From positions 186,001-250,000 of the forward strand of contig CALXQU010000001.1 of NCBI GenBank assembly GCA_944390725.1: 64,000 bases of DNA, given 5' to 3'. Source of the DNA: an uncultured Spirochaetaceae bacterium. Lineage in GTDB: Bacteria > Spirochaetota > Spirochaetia > Sphaerochaetales > Sphaerochaetaceae. Under the pieces are notes generated by a model that worked only from the letters and a program-made list of their open reading frames with translations, was not told the DNA's origin and did not search any database. A program made the position numbers and the translations under genes. Of the stretch, positions 25,325 through 33,869 are shown piece by piece (position 1 is the stretch's first letter; each line of letters begins with the position of its first letter).

Positions 25325-26419
25325 ATGGCTGCAGTTGTACTCAAGAATATCTGCAAGATCTACGATGGCGGCGTAAAGGCTGTTGATAACGTCAACATCG
25401 ACATCGAAGATCAGGAATTCGTTGTTCTCGTCGGTCCTTCGGGCTGTGGAAAGTCCACTACGCTCAGAATGATCGCCGGCCTCGAGGATATCTCCTCAGG
25501 CGAGCTCTACATCGATGGGAAGCTCGTGAACGACGTTCCGCCGAAAGACAGGGATATAGCGATGGTATTCCAGAACTACGCCCTGTACCCGCACATGACT
25601 GTCTATGACAACATGGCATTCGGACTCAAGATCAGGAAGTTTCCGAAGGACGAGATCGACCAGCGCGTAAAGGAAGCTGCGAAGATCCTCGACATCGAGT
25701 CCCTCCTCGAGAGAAAGCCGAAGGCCCTTTCAGGTGGACAGAGGCAGCGTGTCGCCGTAGGAAGGGCTATCGTCAGAAAGCCGAAGGTCTTCCTCTTCGA
25801 CGAGCCGCTCTCGAACCTCGATGCCAAGCTCAGGGTCCAGATGAGAGCTGAGATCTCCGGCCTCCACAACAGGCTCAAGGCAACGATGATCTACGTTACC
25901 CATGACCAGGTCGAGGCACTTACGATGGCTGACAAGATCGTCGTCATGAAGCTCGGCGTCATCCAGCAGATCGGCGGACCTATGGAACTCTACAATGAGC
26001 CGGACAACAAGTTTGTCGCTGGCTTCATCGGATCGCCACCGATGAACTTCCTCGTTGTCAACATCAAGAAGGATGGAGACAAGGTATATGCTGATGAAGG
26101 TACGTTCCGCCTTGAGGTAACTCCTGCCCAGGCGAAGTTCCTCCAGCCATACATCGGCAAGGACGTCACATTCGGTATCAGGCCTGAGGACGTTGAGTTC
26201 TCCCATACGCCGATCGACGGCAAGACGATCAACGGACACGTATCAGTCGTCGAGCCTCTCGGTTCAGAGACACAGGTCTACGTATCGACATCAAAGGCAA
26301 AGGTTGTCGGAAAGATCGATCCGAACGTCATCCCGCAGCCTGATGAAGCAGTTGCCCTCATCGCCAACATGGAGAAGGCCAAGTTCTTCGACCTCGAGAC
26401 AGAGAAGACAATCCGCTAA
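25325..26419 (+). CDS. orphan carbohydrate ABC transporter ATPase, MsmK/UgpC type
   Basis: Cytoplasmic ATPase that powers binding-protein-dependent sugar importers. The 364 residues contain Walker A GPSGCGKST near residue 38, the Q-loop VFQNYALYPHMTVYDN, signature LSGGQRQRVAVGRA near residue 136, Walker B VFLFDEPLSNLDAKLR, H-loop YVTHDQVEAL and a C-terminal TOBE/MalK-like regulatory region (FGIRPEDVEF near residue 290). No permease or binding-protein genes accompany it, which fits the shared-ATPase arrangement known for MsmK/MsmX, where one ATPase serves several sugar importers. AAAGGAG precedes the ATG. A strong terminator follows, so it is monocistronic. Confidence 0.95.
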   Translation: MAAVVLKNICKIYDGGVKAVDNVNIDIEDQEFVVLVGPSGCGKSTTLRMIAGLEDISSGELYIDGKLVNDVPPKDRDIAMVFQNYALYPHMTVYDNMAFGLKIRKFPKDEIDQRVKEAAKILDIESLLERKPKALSGGQRQRVAVGRAIVRKPKVFLFDEPLSNLDAKLRVQMRAEISGLHNRLKATMIYVTHDQVEALTMADKIVVMKLGVIQQIGGPMELYNEPDNKFVAGFIGSPPMNFLVVNIKKDGDKVYADEGTFRLEVTPAQAKFLQPYIGKDVTFGIRPEDVEFSHTPIDGKTINGHVSVVEPLGSETQVYVSTSKAKVVGKIDPNVIPQPDEAVALIANMEKAKFFDLETEKTIR

Positions 26420-26434
26420 GCATCGAACCAATGG

Positions 26435-26466
26435 CTTCCCTCTCTTCCGGAGAGGGGAGTTTTTTC
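26435..26466 (+). terminator. terminator of the sugar ABC ATPase gene
   Basis: A 10-bp stem (26435-26444 with 26450-26459, one G-T pair) and loop TTCCG are followed by a run of six T. It ends 8 nt before the next start codon. Confidence 0.85.
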
Positions 26467-26473
26467 TGCGCAT

Positions 26474-27040
26474 ATGCTGAATCTGATCATCTACATGATT
26501 GTAATGGCCGTGACGCCCGGCCCCAATACGCTTCTATCGATGGCCAATGCCGCCTCATGCGGCCTCCGCAGGGGCGTAAGGCTCAACTGGGGCATGCTTG
26601 CCGGCATCTCCATCGTCACGGCAGTCTCGTTCATCGCCTCGAAGGCGCTGTATGCGGTGATTCCCTCTGCGGAAACGGCCCTGAAGGCCATAGGCGCTGC
26701 CTATCTCGTCTATCTTGCCGTCAGGATGGCACTGAAGGAAGGCATGGGCAGGAGCGGCGAGGGATGCACATTCATAGAGGGGATGCTCCTGCAGCTTGTC
26801 AACGTGAAGGTATACCTCCTGGCATTGACGGCAATCTCCTCATACATAATCCCCATGACGGACAGCCTCCAGCTGCAGGCGCTGATCTCAGCGCTTGTCC
26901 CGCTCATATGCTTCATCTGCGGCCTTATCTGGGCAGTAGGAGGCGCGATGCTGTCAACGCTGTTCCGCAGCCACGGGAGGGCGATGAACATCATATTCGC
27001 CATCTCCCTCCTCTATTGCGCTGCCAGGTTATTTATCTGA
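26474..27040 (+). CDS. LysE/RhtB-family amino acid exporter
   Basis: An inner-membrane exporter of the LysE superfamily. The 188-residue protein has the N-terminal family motif VTPGPNTLLSMANA near residue 13 and about six hydrophobic segments spread over its length, the family's usual size being about 190-210. No ribosome-binding site is visible before the ATG, and the upstream terminator ends only 8 nt away, so its expression must depend on readthrough or a promoter I cannot see. The 3' end overlaps the convergent aspartokinase gene by 12 bp. Lysine or threonine would be plausible substrates given that neighbour, but the sequence does not decide this. Confidence 0.87.
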   Translation: MLNLIIYMIVMAVTPGPNTLLSMANAASCGLRRGVRLNWGMLAGISIVTAVSFIASKALYAVIPSAETALKAIGAAYLVYLAVRMALKEGMGRSGEGCTFIEGMLLQLVNVKVYLLALTAISSYIIPMTDSLQLQALISALVPLICFICGLIWAVGGAMLSTLFRSHGRAMNIIFAISLLYCAARLFI

Positions 27041-28339
27041 GCCGAAAAGCGCTTCGTACACGACCTTGAGCGCCTGCTTGGCATCCTTCTCCCAGATTCC
27101 CAGCAGGATCGACGTATCCGACGCACCAGCATTCACCGACGTGACATCTATGCCGGCCCTGCCGAGGGCCTGGATTGCCTTGACGCAGGGGCCGCCCTCC
27201 AGGTCCATGTCATTGCCTACTATGCCAAGCATCGCATGGCCGTGGTCGGCAGCGCACTCGTCAAGCTCGAATTCCTTCCTGAGCCTCTCGCACATCGCGG
27301 CAGTCACGCTCTCGCTTGCCATGCGGGACTCATAGTACCAGACGATGGAATCGATGCCGTAGAGCGAATAGCAGGGCCTGATGCCGAAGACATGCAGCAT
27401 CGTCAGGAGCGCATGCCTCATGCCATGCTTCCTGAAGAGCATCAGCTTCCTGACCTTGAGGCGGGAGAGCGACGTGCGTACCGATACGCCGACAGCGCCT
27501 ACGGTGCTGCTTTCGGGAACGATCATCGTGCCCGGGTCCTCAGGCTTGTTGGTGTTCTTCACATTGATCGGTATGCCGGAGGCATATACCGGGGCGATAG
27601 CCTCCTCATGGAAGACTGATGCGCCGACATCGGAAAGCTCCCTGACCTGCTTGTAGGAAATCTCAGGGATGACCTCGGCATCGCTCACGACGCGGGGATC
27701 CGCCCTGTAGATGCCGGAGACATCGGTCCAGTTCTCATAGAGCTCCGCCCCGATGGCCCTCGCCACGATCGCTCCCGTGATATCAGAGCCGCCGCGGGTG
27801 AATGTCTTCAGCACGCCCTGCTCCGTCTCGCCGTAGAATCCGGGGATGACATACCTGCCGCCGCCGGCAAGGCGCTCCGCCACGCGCTGGTAGGTAGCCT
27901 CATTCACCGTGGAATCGGCATTGATCACTATCACGTCCGCCGAATCGACGAACTCCCAGCCGAGGTACTGGCTGATGAGCCAGGCAGAGAGATACTCGCC
28001 CCTTGATGCCGCGAAATCAGCGCCGCGCCCGCCATCCAGCTGATAGCGGATCTCATCAAGCTTATCGGAAACCGCGGCCTTGTCGAGCCCGAGCTCCTCG
28101 GCAATCGACATGAACCTCTTCCCTATCTCCATGAACACGGACTTGCATGACTGCCCTTTCTGCACGAGCGAGTTGCACTTGTAGAGCATGTCGGTGATCT
28201 TCTCGTCTTCCTTGTTCCGCTTGCCAGGGGCCGATACCACGGCCACAGTGCGCCTCGGGTCACTGTCAAGGATTGCCTTGACCTTCTTTATCTGGGATGC
28301 GTCAGCCACGCTGCTTCCGCCGAACTTGCAAACTATCAT
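27029..28339 (-). CDS. lysC: aspartate kinase
   Basis: Phosphorylates aspartate, the entry step for lysine, threonine and methionine. The 436-residue protein starts MIVCKFGGSSVADASQIKKV, the amino-acid-kinase opening, has FTRGGSDITGAIVARAI near residue 200 and two C-terminal ACT-type regions (from about residue 295), the sites where end products inhibit. It is monofunctional, with no homoserine dehydrogenase part. The ATG at 28339 is preceded by GGAGG at 7 nt; a longer frame to 28369 lacks that. It is convergent with the LysE-type exporter. Confidence 0.94.
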   Translation of the reverse strand: MIVCKFGGSSVADASQIKKVKAILDSDPRRTVAVVSAPGKRNKEDEKITDMLYKCNSLVQKGQSCKSVFMEIGKRFMSIAEELGLDKAAVSDKLDEIRYQLDGGRGADFAASRGEYLSAWLISQYLGWEFVDSADVIVINADSTVNEATYQRVAERLAGGGRYVIPGFYGETEQGVLKTFTRGGSDITGAIVARAIGAELYENWTDVSGIYRADPRVVSDAEVIPEISYKQVRELSDVGASVFHEEAIAPVYASGIPINVKNTNKPEDPGTMIVPESSTVGAVGVSVRTSLSRLKVRKLMLFRKHGMRHALLTMLHVFGIRPCYSLYGIDSIVWYYESRMASESVTAAMCERLRKEFELDECAADHGHAMLGIVGNDMDLEGGPCVKAIQALGRAGIDVTSVNAGASDTSILLGIWEKDAKQALKVVYEALFGSDK

Positions 28340-28441
28340 AGGATGCCTCCACGGAGATTGTATTGTCAAAAAGGCAGGATTATCAATGGCACAGGGCTTT
28401 CCTGCGGCAAATGATGCAGAAGCAATGAGTTGCAGCGGAAT

Positions 28442-28454
28442 GGAATAATATTCC
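28442..28454. promoter_or_regulatory. palindrome upstream of MATE promoter, candidate operator
   Basis: A perfect 13-bp palindrome GGAATAATATTCC lies 8 nt upstream of the -35 box of the MATE gene, in the lysC-MATE divergent gap. Confidence 0.4.
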
Positions 28455-28461
28455 GGATTGG

Positions 28462-28490
28462 TTGCATTAATTTCACGATTCCTTTATATC
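28462..28490 (+). promoter_or_regulatory. leaderless promoter of the first MATE gene
   Basis: TTGCAT (28462-28467), 17 nt, TATATC (28485-28490). The ATG at 28499 is 8 nt beyond, with no ribosome-binding site. Confidence 0.6.
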
Positions 28491-28498
28491 CATAGGCT

Positions 28499-29857
28499 AT
28501 GGAAGAGAACAAGCAGAACATAATGGGATATGAGCCGATCGGCAGGCTTGTCGTCAAGCTGTCGCTGCCCCTCATGCTCTCCATGCTGATACAGGCACTG
28601 TACAATGTCGTGGACAGCATATTCGTATCCAGGGTCTCGGAGACGGCCCTGACCGCGGTATCCCTAGCATTCCCGCTGCAGAACCTGATAATCGCCTTCG
28701 GAGTCGGCACTGCGGTAGGCGTCAACTCGCTCCTGGCGAGGAAGCTCGGCGAGAAGGACAATGCAAGCGCGGAGAGGTGCGCGAACAACGGCATCTTCCT
28801 CGCCCTCGCGACATGGCTCGTCTTCGCGCTCTTCGGCATCTTCCTCTCCAGGCCGGTGCTTTCCATATTCACGGATGAGCCGGAGCTGCTTTCCCTTTCG
28901 ACTGTATACACGCAGATCTGCATGGTCTTCTCCTTCGGCGTATTCGTCGATATCACCTGCGAAAGGATCATGCAGGCGACAGGCGATTCATTCCATCCGA
29001 TGATCGTGCAGATGTCCGGGGCCATAACGAACATCATCCTCGATCCCATCTTCATCTTCACCTTCAGGATGGGCGTGGCGGGAGCCGCTATCGCGACAGT
29101 GATCGGGCAGATCGTCTCCATGGTCCTCGCCCTCTATTTCGTGAGGAAGAACCAGTACATAAAGCTTGACCTGTCGCCGAGGACATTCAGGCCGGACGGC
29201 AAGATCATCGCCGAATGCTACAAGGTCGGCGTGCCGACGATCATCATGAACAGCGTTAGCACCGTCATGGTCTCCGGCCTCAACTCCATACTCATCTCGT
29301 TCAGCACGACGGCGGTATCAGTGCTGGGTGTATACTTCAAGCTCCAGTCCTTCGTCTTCATGCCGGTATTCGGGCTGCAGGCCGGTACGATACCCATCAT
29401 CGCCTTCAACTACGGCGCCAGGAACAAGAAGAGGATGACGAAGACGATCAAGGTCGGCTGCGCGATATCGCTCATCATACTCAGCTGCGGCCTGGCGGTC
29501 TTCCAGATCGCCCCGGACCTGCTGCTCTCCTTCTTCGCCGCAAGCGATGAGATGCTGGCAATCGGCATGCCCGCGCTGAGGATCGTATCCCTCTGCTTCA
29601 TACCGGCAGCCATCTCGATTGCGCTCACCGCGTCGTTCCAGGCTACCGGCGTCGGCTGGGCCGCCATGGTGGTATCGATCGTAAGGCAGCTTGCTTTCCT
29701 GCTCCCCATCGCGTATCTCCTCTCGCTCACGGGAGTGCTCAACGATGTATGGCTGGCTTTCTTCCTCGCCGACCTCGTAGGACTGACTCTCTCGATCTGC
29801 TTCTACCTCTATGTATATAAGAGCAAGATCAAGCCGCTAGAGGCAAAGCAGGCATGA
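28499..29857 (+). CDS. MATE-family efflux transporter
   Basis: A polytopic inner-membrane antiporter of the MATE/NorM superfamily. The 452-residue protein has twelve hydrophobic segments in two related halves; characteristic stretches are PLMLSMLIQALYNVVDSIFVSRVSETALTAVSLAFPLQNL at the start, GVGTAVGVNSLLARKLG near residue 72 and GLQAGTIPIIAFNYGARNKKR near residue 295. It reads as the DinF/bacterial multidrug subgroup. A palindrome just upstream of its promoter suggests a dedicated regulator. It ends in a hairpin terminator and is monocistronic. Substrates cannot be predicted. Confidence 0.93.
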   Translation: MEENKQNIMGYEPIGRLVVKLSLPLMLSMLIQALYNVVDSIFVSRVSETALTAVSLAFPLQNLIIAFGVGTAVGVNSLLARKLGEKDNASAERCANNGIFLALATWLVFALFGIFLSRPVLSIFTDEPELLSLSTVYTQICMVFSFGVFVDITCERIMQATGDSFHPMIVQMSGAITNIILDPIFIFTFRMGVAGAAIATVIGQIVSMVLALYFVRKNQYIKLDLSPRTFRPDGKIIAECYKVGVPTIIMNSVSTVMVSGLNSILISFSTTAVSVLGVYFKLQSFVFMPVFGLQAGTIPIIAFNYGARNKKRMTKTIKVGCAISLIILSCGLAVFQIAPDLLLSFFAASDEMLAIGMPALRIVSLCFIPAAISIALTASFQATGVGWAAMVVSIVRQLAFLLPIAYLLSLTGVLNDVWLAFFLADLVGLTLSICFYLYVYKSKIKPLEAKQA

Positions 29858-29860
29858 AAG

Positions 29861-29880
29861 GAGGCGGGCAACCGCCTCTT
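29861..29880 (+). terminator. terminator after the first MATE gene
   Basis: Stem GAGGCGG/CCGCCTC with GCAA tetraloop, followed by TTCTG; a short T-tract only. Confidence 0.6.
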
Positions 29881-29912
29881 CTGCATATTCATGCAATTCC
29901 CTGCGAGCCAAA

Positions 29913-29941
29913 TTGACATAATCATGCAAAAACCATACTCT
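29913..29941 (+). promoter_or_regulatory. strong promoter of the amino-acid ABC operon
   Basis: Consensus TTGACA (29913-29918), 17 nt, TACTCT (29936-29941). The leader of about 17 nt contains AGAGG before the ATG at 29965. Confidence 0.65.
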
Positions 29942-29964
29942 ATCCCATACACAGAGGTTTGATT

Positions 29965-30720
29965 ATGAAAAAATATGCAATCATAGCTCTTGCACTCCTC
30001 CTCATCCCTGCCATGGCATTCGCCAATGGCGCCAAGGAAGAGAAAGACGAATACGTCTTCGCAACAGATGCCACATGGCCGCCATTCGAATACATCGATG
30101 AGGATGGCAACCTCACAGGCTTCGAAGTCGAGCTGGTACCGATGATCGGCGATGCCATCGGCAAGACATTCGTAGTCGAGAACATCCCATGGGATACGAT
30201 CTTCGCAGGCCTGAGGAACGGCCAGTACGACGCAGTCGCATCCGGTGTCACCGTGACAGAGGAAAGGAAGGCCACGATTGACTTCTCCACCCCTATCAAC
30301 AAGCAGGGACAGGTGCTTATCATCAATGCCGATGATGCGGGCCAGATCGCTTCCATCGATGCCCTTCCCGAGGGTGCCAAGGTCGGCGTGCAGATCGGCA
30401 CGACAGGCGACTTCGCGCTTGAGGCATATCCAGTGGAGATCAGGAGGTATGATGATATCGGGCTTGCTATCGAGGACCTCCTCAACGGCAACCTCGAAGG
30501 CGCTGTATGCGATTCCCTTATCGCGGGTGACTTCGTCCTCAAGAACGAGAACTACAGCGACCGCCTCGTAATCGCCGGCGAGCCATTCACATCAGAGGAT
30601 ATCGCGATCGGCGTGCAGAAGGGCAACGCAGAGCTTCTTGGCATGATCAACGAAGGCCTGCAGATCCTGATGGACAACGGCGAGTTCGACGCGCTCAAGG
30701 CCAAGTGGGGTATCATCTGA
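29965..30720 (+). CDS. polar amino acid ABC transporter, substrate-binding protein
   Basis: A periplasmic family-3 solute-binding protein. The 251-residue precursor has a Sec signal peptide MKKYAIIALALLLIPAMAFA followed by a mature protein with the family stretches FATDATWPPFEYIDEDGNLTGFEVEL near residue 33, VASGVTVTEERKATIDFSTP near residue 92 and VQIGTTGDFALE near residue 140. No lipobox Cys is seen, so it is probably soluble. It heads an operon with permease and ATPase genes; a hairpin between it and the permease gene should raise its relative expression. The ligand within the polar amino acids is not determined. Confidence 0.92.
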   Translation: MKKYAIIALALLLIPAMAFANGAKEEKDEYVFATDATWPPFEYIDEDGNLTGFEVELVPMIGDAIGKTFVVENIPWDTIFAGLRNGQYDAVASGVTVTEERKATIDFSTPINKQGQVLIINADDAGQIASIDALPEGAKVGVQIGTTGDFALEAYPVEIRRYDDIGLAIEDLLNGNLEGAVCDSLIAGDFVLKNENYSDRLVIAGEPFTSEDIAIGVQKGNAELLGMINEGLQILMDNGEFDALKAKWGII

Positions 30721-30740
30721 GCCTGAGACTCCCGATATAG

Positions 30741-30766
30741 GGCTCTCCCTGACGGAGAGCCTATTT
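30741..30766 (+). terminator. attenuating hairpin between binding-protein and permease genes
   Basis: A perfect 8-bp stem GGCTCTCC/GGAGAGCC with a 5-nt loop is followed by TATTTT. It probably stops part of transcription so the binding protein is made in excess. Confidence 0.6.
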
Positions 30767-30788
30767 TGCACTCTTGACAGGAACTGAT

Positions 30789-31649
30789 ATGGACGACAAG
30801 AACACAATCGAAGAGAAGATCCGCAAGGAAACGCTGGTAAGGAAGGCAGTCAGCGTGGACCCGAATGCCGCCAAGGCCGGGCCTTCGACGATCCAGATGA
30901 CAGATGGCGTGCTCATCCCGAAGAAGGGCGAGAAGCACATCCTCACCTCCTGGAGGCTGACATTCTTCGGGGCACTCGTGCTCTCAGCCATCCTCATCGT
31001 ATTCTTCCCCGATCCGTACCGACAGATATTCAGGACATGCCTGAGGGGACTGCCCGTCACGTTCGAGGTGACCATCTTCTCCATCATCGGCGCCGTGATC
31101 ATCGGTACATTCACGGGACTCGGCTCCGTTTCGAAGAGAAGATGGATCAACATGATCTGCGGCGTGTATGTCGAGCTCATACGCGGCATCCCGCTCCTGG
31201 TCCAGCTCATCTTCATCTACTACGCGGTCGGCAGGTTCTTCCATGTGGAAGGCCTTGTCGCTGCCATCTTCTCCCTTTCGGTCTGCTTCGGCGCCTACAT
31301 GGGAGAGATCGTGAGGGCAGGAATCCAGGCGATACCGAAGGGGCAGATGGAAGCTGCCATCGCGCTCGGGCTCTCCAGGAGCCAGGCATTCAGGTATATC
31401 ATCCTGCCGCAGACAGTGAAGGTCATCCTGCCAGCCATCGGCAATGAGTTCATATCGATGCTCAAGGATTCGTCGCTTGTCTCCGTCCTGTCGCTTGAGG
31501 ATATCCTCCGCTGCGGAAGGATGTATATCTCAAGGACATTCCTTTCGCTTGAGACGATGCTCGTGGTAGCATTGATCTACCTGATCATCACGCTTGTCCT
31601 CTCACGCCTTGTGGGAGTGCTTGAAGAGAGGCTGCATAAGAATGGCTAA
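30789..31649 (+). CDS. polar amino acid ABC transporter, permease
   Basis: Inner-membrane permease of the His/Glu/Gln/Arg importer family. The 286-residue protein has an unusually long cytoplasmic N-terminus of about 50 residues ([20 protein letters not shown]) before the first span, then about five spans. The permease signature loop is visible as [33 protein letters not shown] near residue 180. AGGA precedes the ATG at 30789. It overlaps the ATPase gene by 8 bp. The extension is absent from typical HisM/GlnP and has no motif I recognise. Confidence 0.9.
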   Translation: MDDKNTIEEKIRKETLVRKAVSVDPNAAKAGPSTIQMTDGVLIPKKGEKHILTSWRLTFFGALVLSAILIVFFPDPYRQIFRTCLRGLPVTFEVTIFSIIGAVIIGTFTGLGSVSKRRWINMICGVYVELIRGIPLLVQLIFIYYAVGRFFHVEGLVAAIFSLSVCFGAYMGEIVRAGIQAIPKGQMEAAIALGLSRSQAFRYIILPQTVKVILPAIGNEFISMLKDSSLVSVLSLEDILRCGRMYISRTFLSLETMLVVALIYLIITLVLSRLVGVLEERLHKNG

Positions 31650-32382
31650 GATCGAAATCAAGGACCTTTCAAAGGACTATACGACACCTAATGGGGTGCT
31701 CCACGCCGTGAAGCATGCGAACCTGACCGTCAACGATGGCGAGGTGGTCGTCATCATCGGGCCATCAGGCTCCGGCAAGTCCACCCTCCTCAGATGCGTC
31801 AATGCGCTCGAGACCGCCACTGCCGGCCATATCCTGATAGATGGCATCGACGTAACGGCTCCCGGAACAGATATAAGGCAGATCCGCGAGGAGGTTGGCA
31901 TGGTCTTCCAGTCCTTCAACCTCTTCCCCCATCTGACGGTCCTCGAGAACATAACCCTCGCCCCGATGAAGGTGAAGAAGATGGATAAGGCTGAAGCCGA
32001 GGAGCTTGCAAGGCAGCTTCTCAAGCGCGTAGGCCTCAGCGATAAGGCTGATGTCCACCCCACCCAGCTTTCAGGCGGTCAGCAGCAGAGGGTGGCAATC
32101 GCGCGTTCCCTTGCCATGAAGCCGAAGGCGATGCTCTTCGATGAGCCGACATCGGCGCTTGACCCGGAGATGATCAAGGAAGTCCTCGATGTCATGACGG
32201 ACCTTGCCAGGGAAGGCATGACGATGCTCCTCGTCACCCATGAGATGGGCTTCGCCAAGGCAGCAGCCGACAAGGTCATATTCATGGACAATGGCGAGAT
32301 ACTGGAGGAAGGGACGCCGGAGAAGATGTTCACATCCCCGGAGAACCCGAGGACGATAGACTTCCTCAACCATATCCTGTAA
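31642..32382 (+). CDS. polar amino acid ABC transporter, ATPase
   Basis: GlnQ/HisP-type ATPase energising the preceding permease. The 246 residues have Walker [19 protein letters not shown] near residue 35, Q-loop [17 protein letters not shown], signature [16 protein letters not shown] near residue 138, Walker [15 protein letters not shown] and H-loop LVTHEMGFA. The start lies within the permease end with an 8-bp overlap. The operon ends at a bidirectional hairpin shared with the convergent response regulator gene. Confidence 0.95.
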   Translation: MAKIEIKDLSKDYTTPNGVLHAVKHANLTVNDGEVVVIIGPSGSGKSTLLRCVNALETATAGHILIDGIDVTAPGTDIRQIREEVGMVFQSFNLFPHLTVLENITLAPMKVKKMDKAEAEELARQLLKRVGLSDKADVHPTQLSGGQQQRVAIARSLAMKPKAMLFDEPTSALDPEMIKEVLDVMTDLAREGMTMLLVTHEMGFAKAAADKVIFMDNGEILEEGTPEKMFTSPENPRTIDFLNHIL

Positions 32383-32418
32383 GCAGTGTCAGGAATCAGC
32401 TTGATTCCCAACAGAGCC

Positions 32419-32442
32419 AGCCAAAGTCATTCGGCTTTGGCT
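32419..32442. terminator. bidirectional terminator overlapping the response-regulator stop codon
   Basis: Perfect 8-bp stem AGCCAAAG/CTTTGGCT with an 8-nt loop. The loop contains the stop codon of the minus-strand regulator gene. Confidence 0.55.
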
Positions 32443-33869
32443 GATTTCCTTAAATCAGAAGGCGTCATTCCATAGTACTTGCGGAACAAGGTCGAGAAAT
32501 ATGTCTGGCTCTGTATACCAACCATATCGCAGATTTCGCTCATGGAGCAATTGCTGCGTAGCAGCAGGGACTTCGCCTTCCTCATGCGGACTTCAGTAAG
32601 GAACTCGACGAAGCTCTTGCCTGTCTCCTTCCTGAAGAGCCTGGAAAGATACTCTTCGCTTATATTGACATTTGCCGCGACATCAGCAAGGCTGCACTGC
32701 CTGTAATAATTCATGAGTATGTAATCCTTAGCGGTCTTGATATACTCAGATGCGGAACTGCCGGCCAGGAAGCGCTTCATCACCTCCTCAAGCAGCCTCC
32801 GTGCCTCTGAGAAGCTGCTTGAGGCCTGTATTCTCACAGCCTCGGCCTTGAATGCTGGCGATTCCCCTGCAGTTACATGCATACCGATGCAATCACATAT
32901 GCCAGCGAGGAACTTACGGCAGAAGAGCATATCGAAGATTCCCGAGGAATATACCATCGCAAAGAACTGGTCCACGATGGACTGTATTACAGATAAGCTG
33001 GATGACATCCTGGCATTCTGCAGCATCTCATCCAGCTGCGATGAGAATCTGAGTACAAGCGCGGCATTATTATCCCCTACACGCGGTGTAGCCACATCGA
33101 AATAATAGGCAGCTGTAATCCGCAATATGCTCCTGAAAGCATTTACCAGAGTCTCTTCACCGGAGGAGATGCTGCTCACGGCAACACGGTCCTTCTCGAG
33201 CCCGGCCCGTGCAAGGATGCGATGGACAAGCTTGGCGAATTCCAGCGAAGAGATATGGTCATCAAGTATCTCGAGTATATAGCAGGGAATCCCCTCATCA
33301 TACGTGAATACGAAACAGGAACCTATACTCGCTATTCCATCGAATGTAATCCGGGATAGCGTGAATGAATCAGAGAGGATCATGACCATCCCCCATCTTC
33401 TGAACGGGAAAGAAATAGACACTGGGTGATTACCATCACCCAATATGAATGCCTTCATATCCGATGGGAGCACTGAAATACTGTGGACCTCGTGCCTGTC
33501 TTTATCCGCGGCATGCTTGTCGAGAATCGTGAAGACATCTTCCTTCGCCAGCTCGCTCTTCATGAGGTAATCAGCGCATCCAAGCCTGATGGCAGCTCTC
33601 GCATATTCGAAGTCATTGTGGCAGGAAAGTATTATGATCGGTATCGAGTTCCCTTGTTCCTTCAGCTTCTCAACGAACTCAAGCCCAGACATCCCCGGCA
33701 TTGTTATATCCGTGAAGATAAGATCGAAATCCCTCCCGGACATCTTAGAAAGGGCATCCTTGCCATTGGCTGCAAGCACCCTATCCTCTGGCAGGATGCC
33801 ATATTCCGCACAGGCGGAATCCAGCCAGTTCCGGATCAGGACCTCGTCATCTACGATAAGGACCCTCAT
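32427..33869 (-). CDS. YesN-type response regulator (REC plus AraC HTH)
   Basis: A 480-residue DNA-binding response regulator. The N-terminal receiver has the acidic pair in IVDDE (Asp8, Asp9) and the phosphoacceptor Asp54 in IFTDITMPGMSGLEF. A long middle part of about 240 residues has no clear motif. The C-terminal 100 residues are an AraC-type double HTH: CSLADVAANVNISEEYLSRLFRKETG and CDMVGIQSQTYFSTLFRKYYGMTPSDLRK. It overlaps the histidine kinase gene by 4 bp (ATGA), the classic YesM-YesN pairing known to control carbohydrate or solute uptake operons. It is probably the last gene of the sulfatase-transporter operon and its likely regulator. Confidence 0.92.
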   Translation of the reverse strand: MRVLIVDDEVLIRNWLDSACAEYGILPEDRVLAANGKDALSKMSGRDFDLIFTDITMPGMSGLEFVEKLKEQGNSIPIIILSCHNDFEYARAAIRLGCADYLMKSELAKEDVFTILDKHAADKDRHEVHSISVLPSDMKAFILGDGNHPVSISFPFRRWGMVMILSDSFTLSRITFDGIASIGSCFVFTYDEGIPCYILEILDDHISSLEFAKLVHRILARAGLEKDRVAVSSISSGEETLVNAFRSILRITAAYYFDVATPRVGDNNAALVLRFSSQLDEMLQNARMSSSLSVIQSIVDQFFAMVYSSGIFDMLFCRKFLAGICDCIGMHVTAGESPAFKAEAVRIQASSSFSEARRLLEEVMKRFLAGSSASEYIKTAKDYILMNYYRQCSLADVAANVNISEEYLSRLFRKETGKSFVEFLTEVRMRKAKSLLLRSNCSMSEICDMVGIQSQTYFSTLFRKYYGMTPSDLRKSAKAE

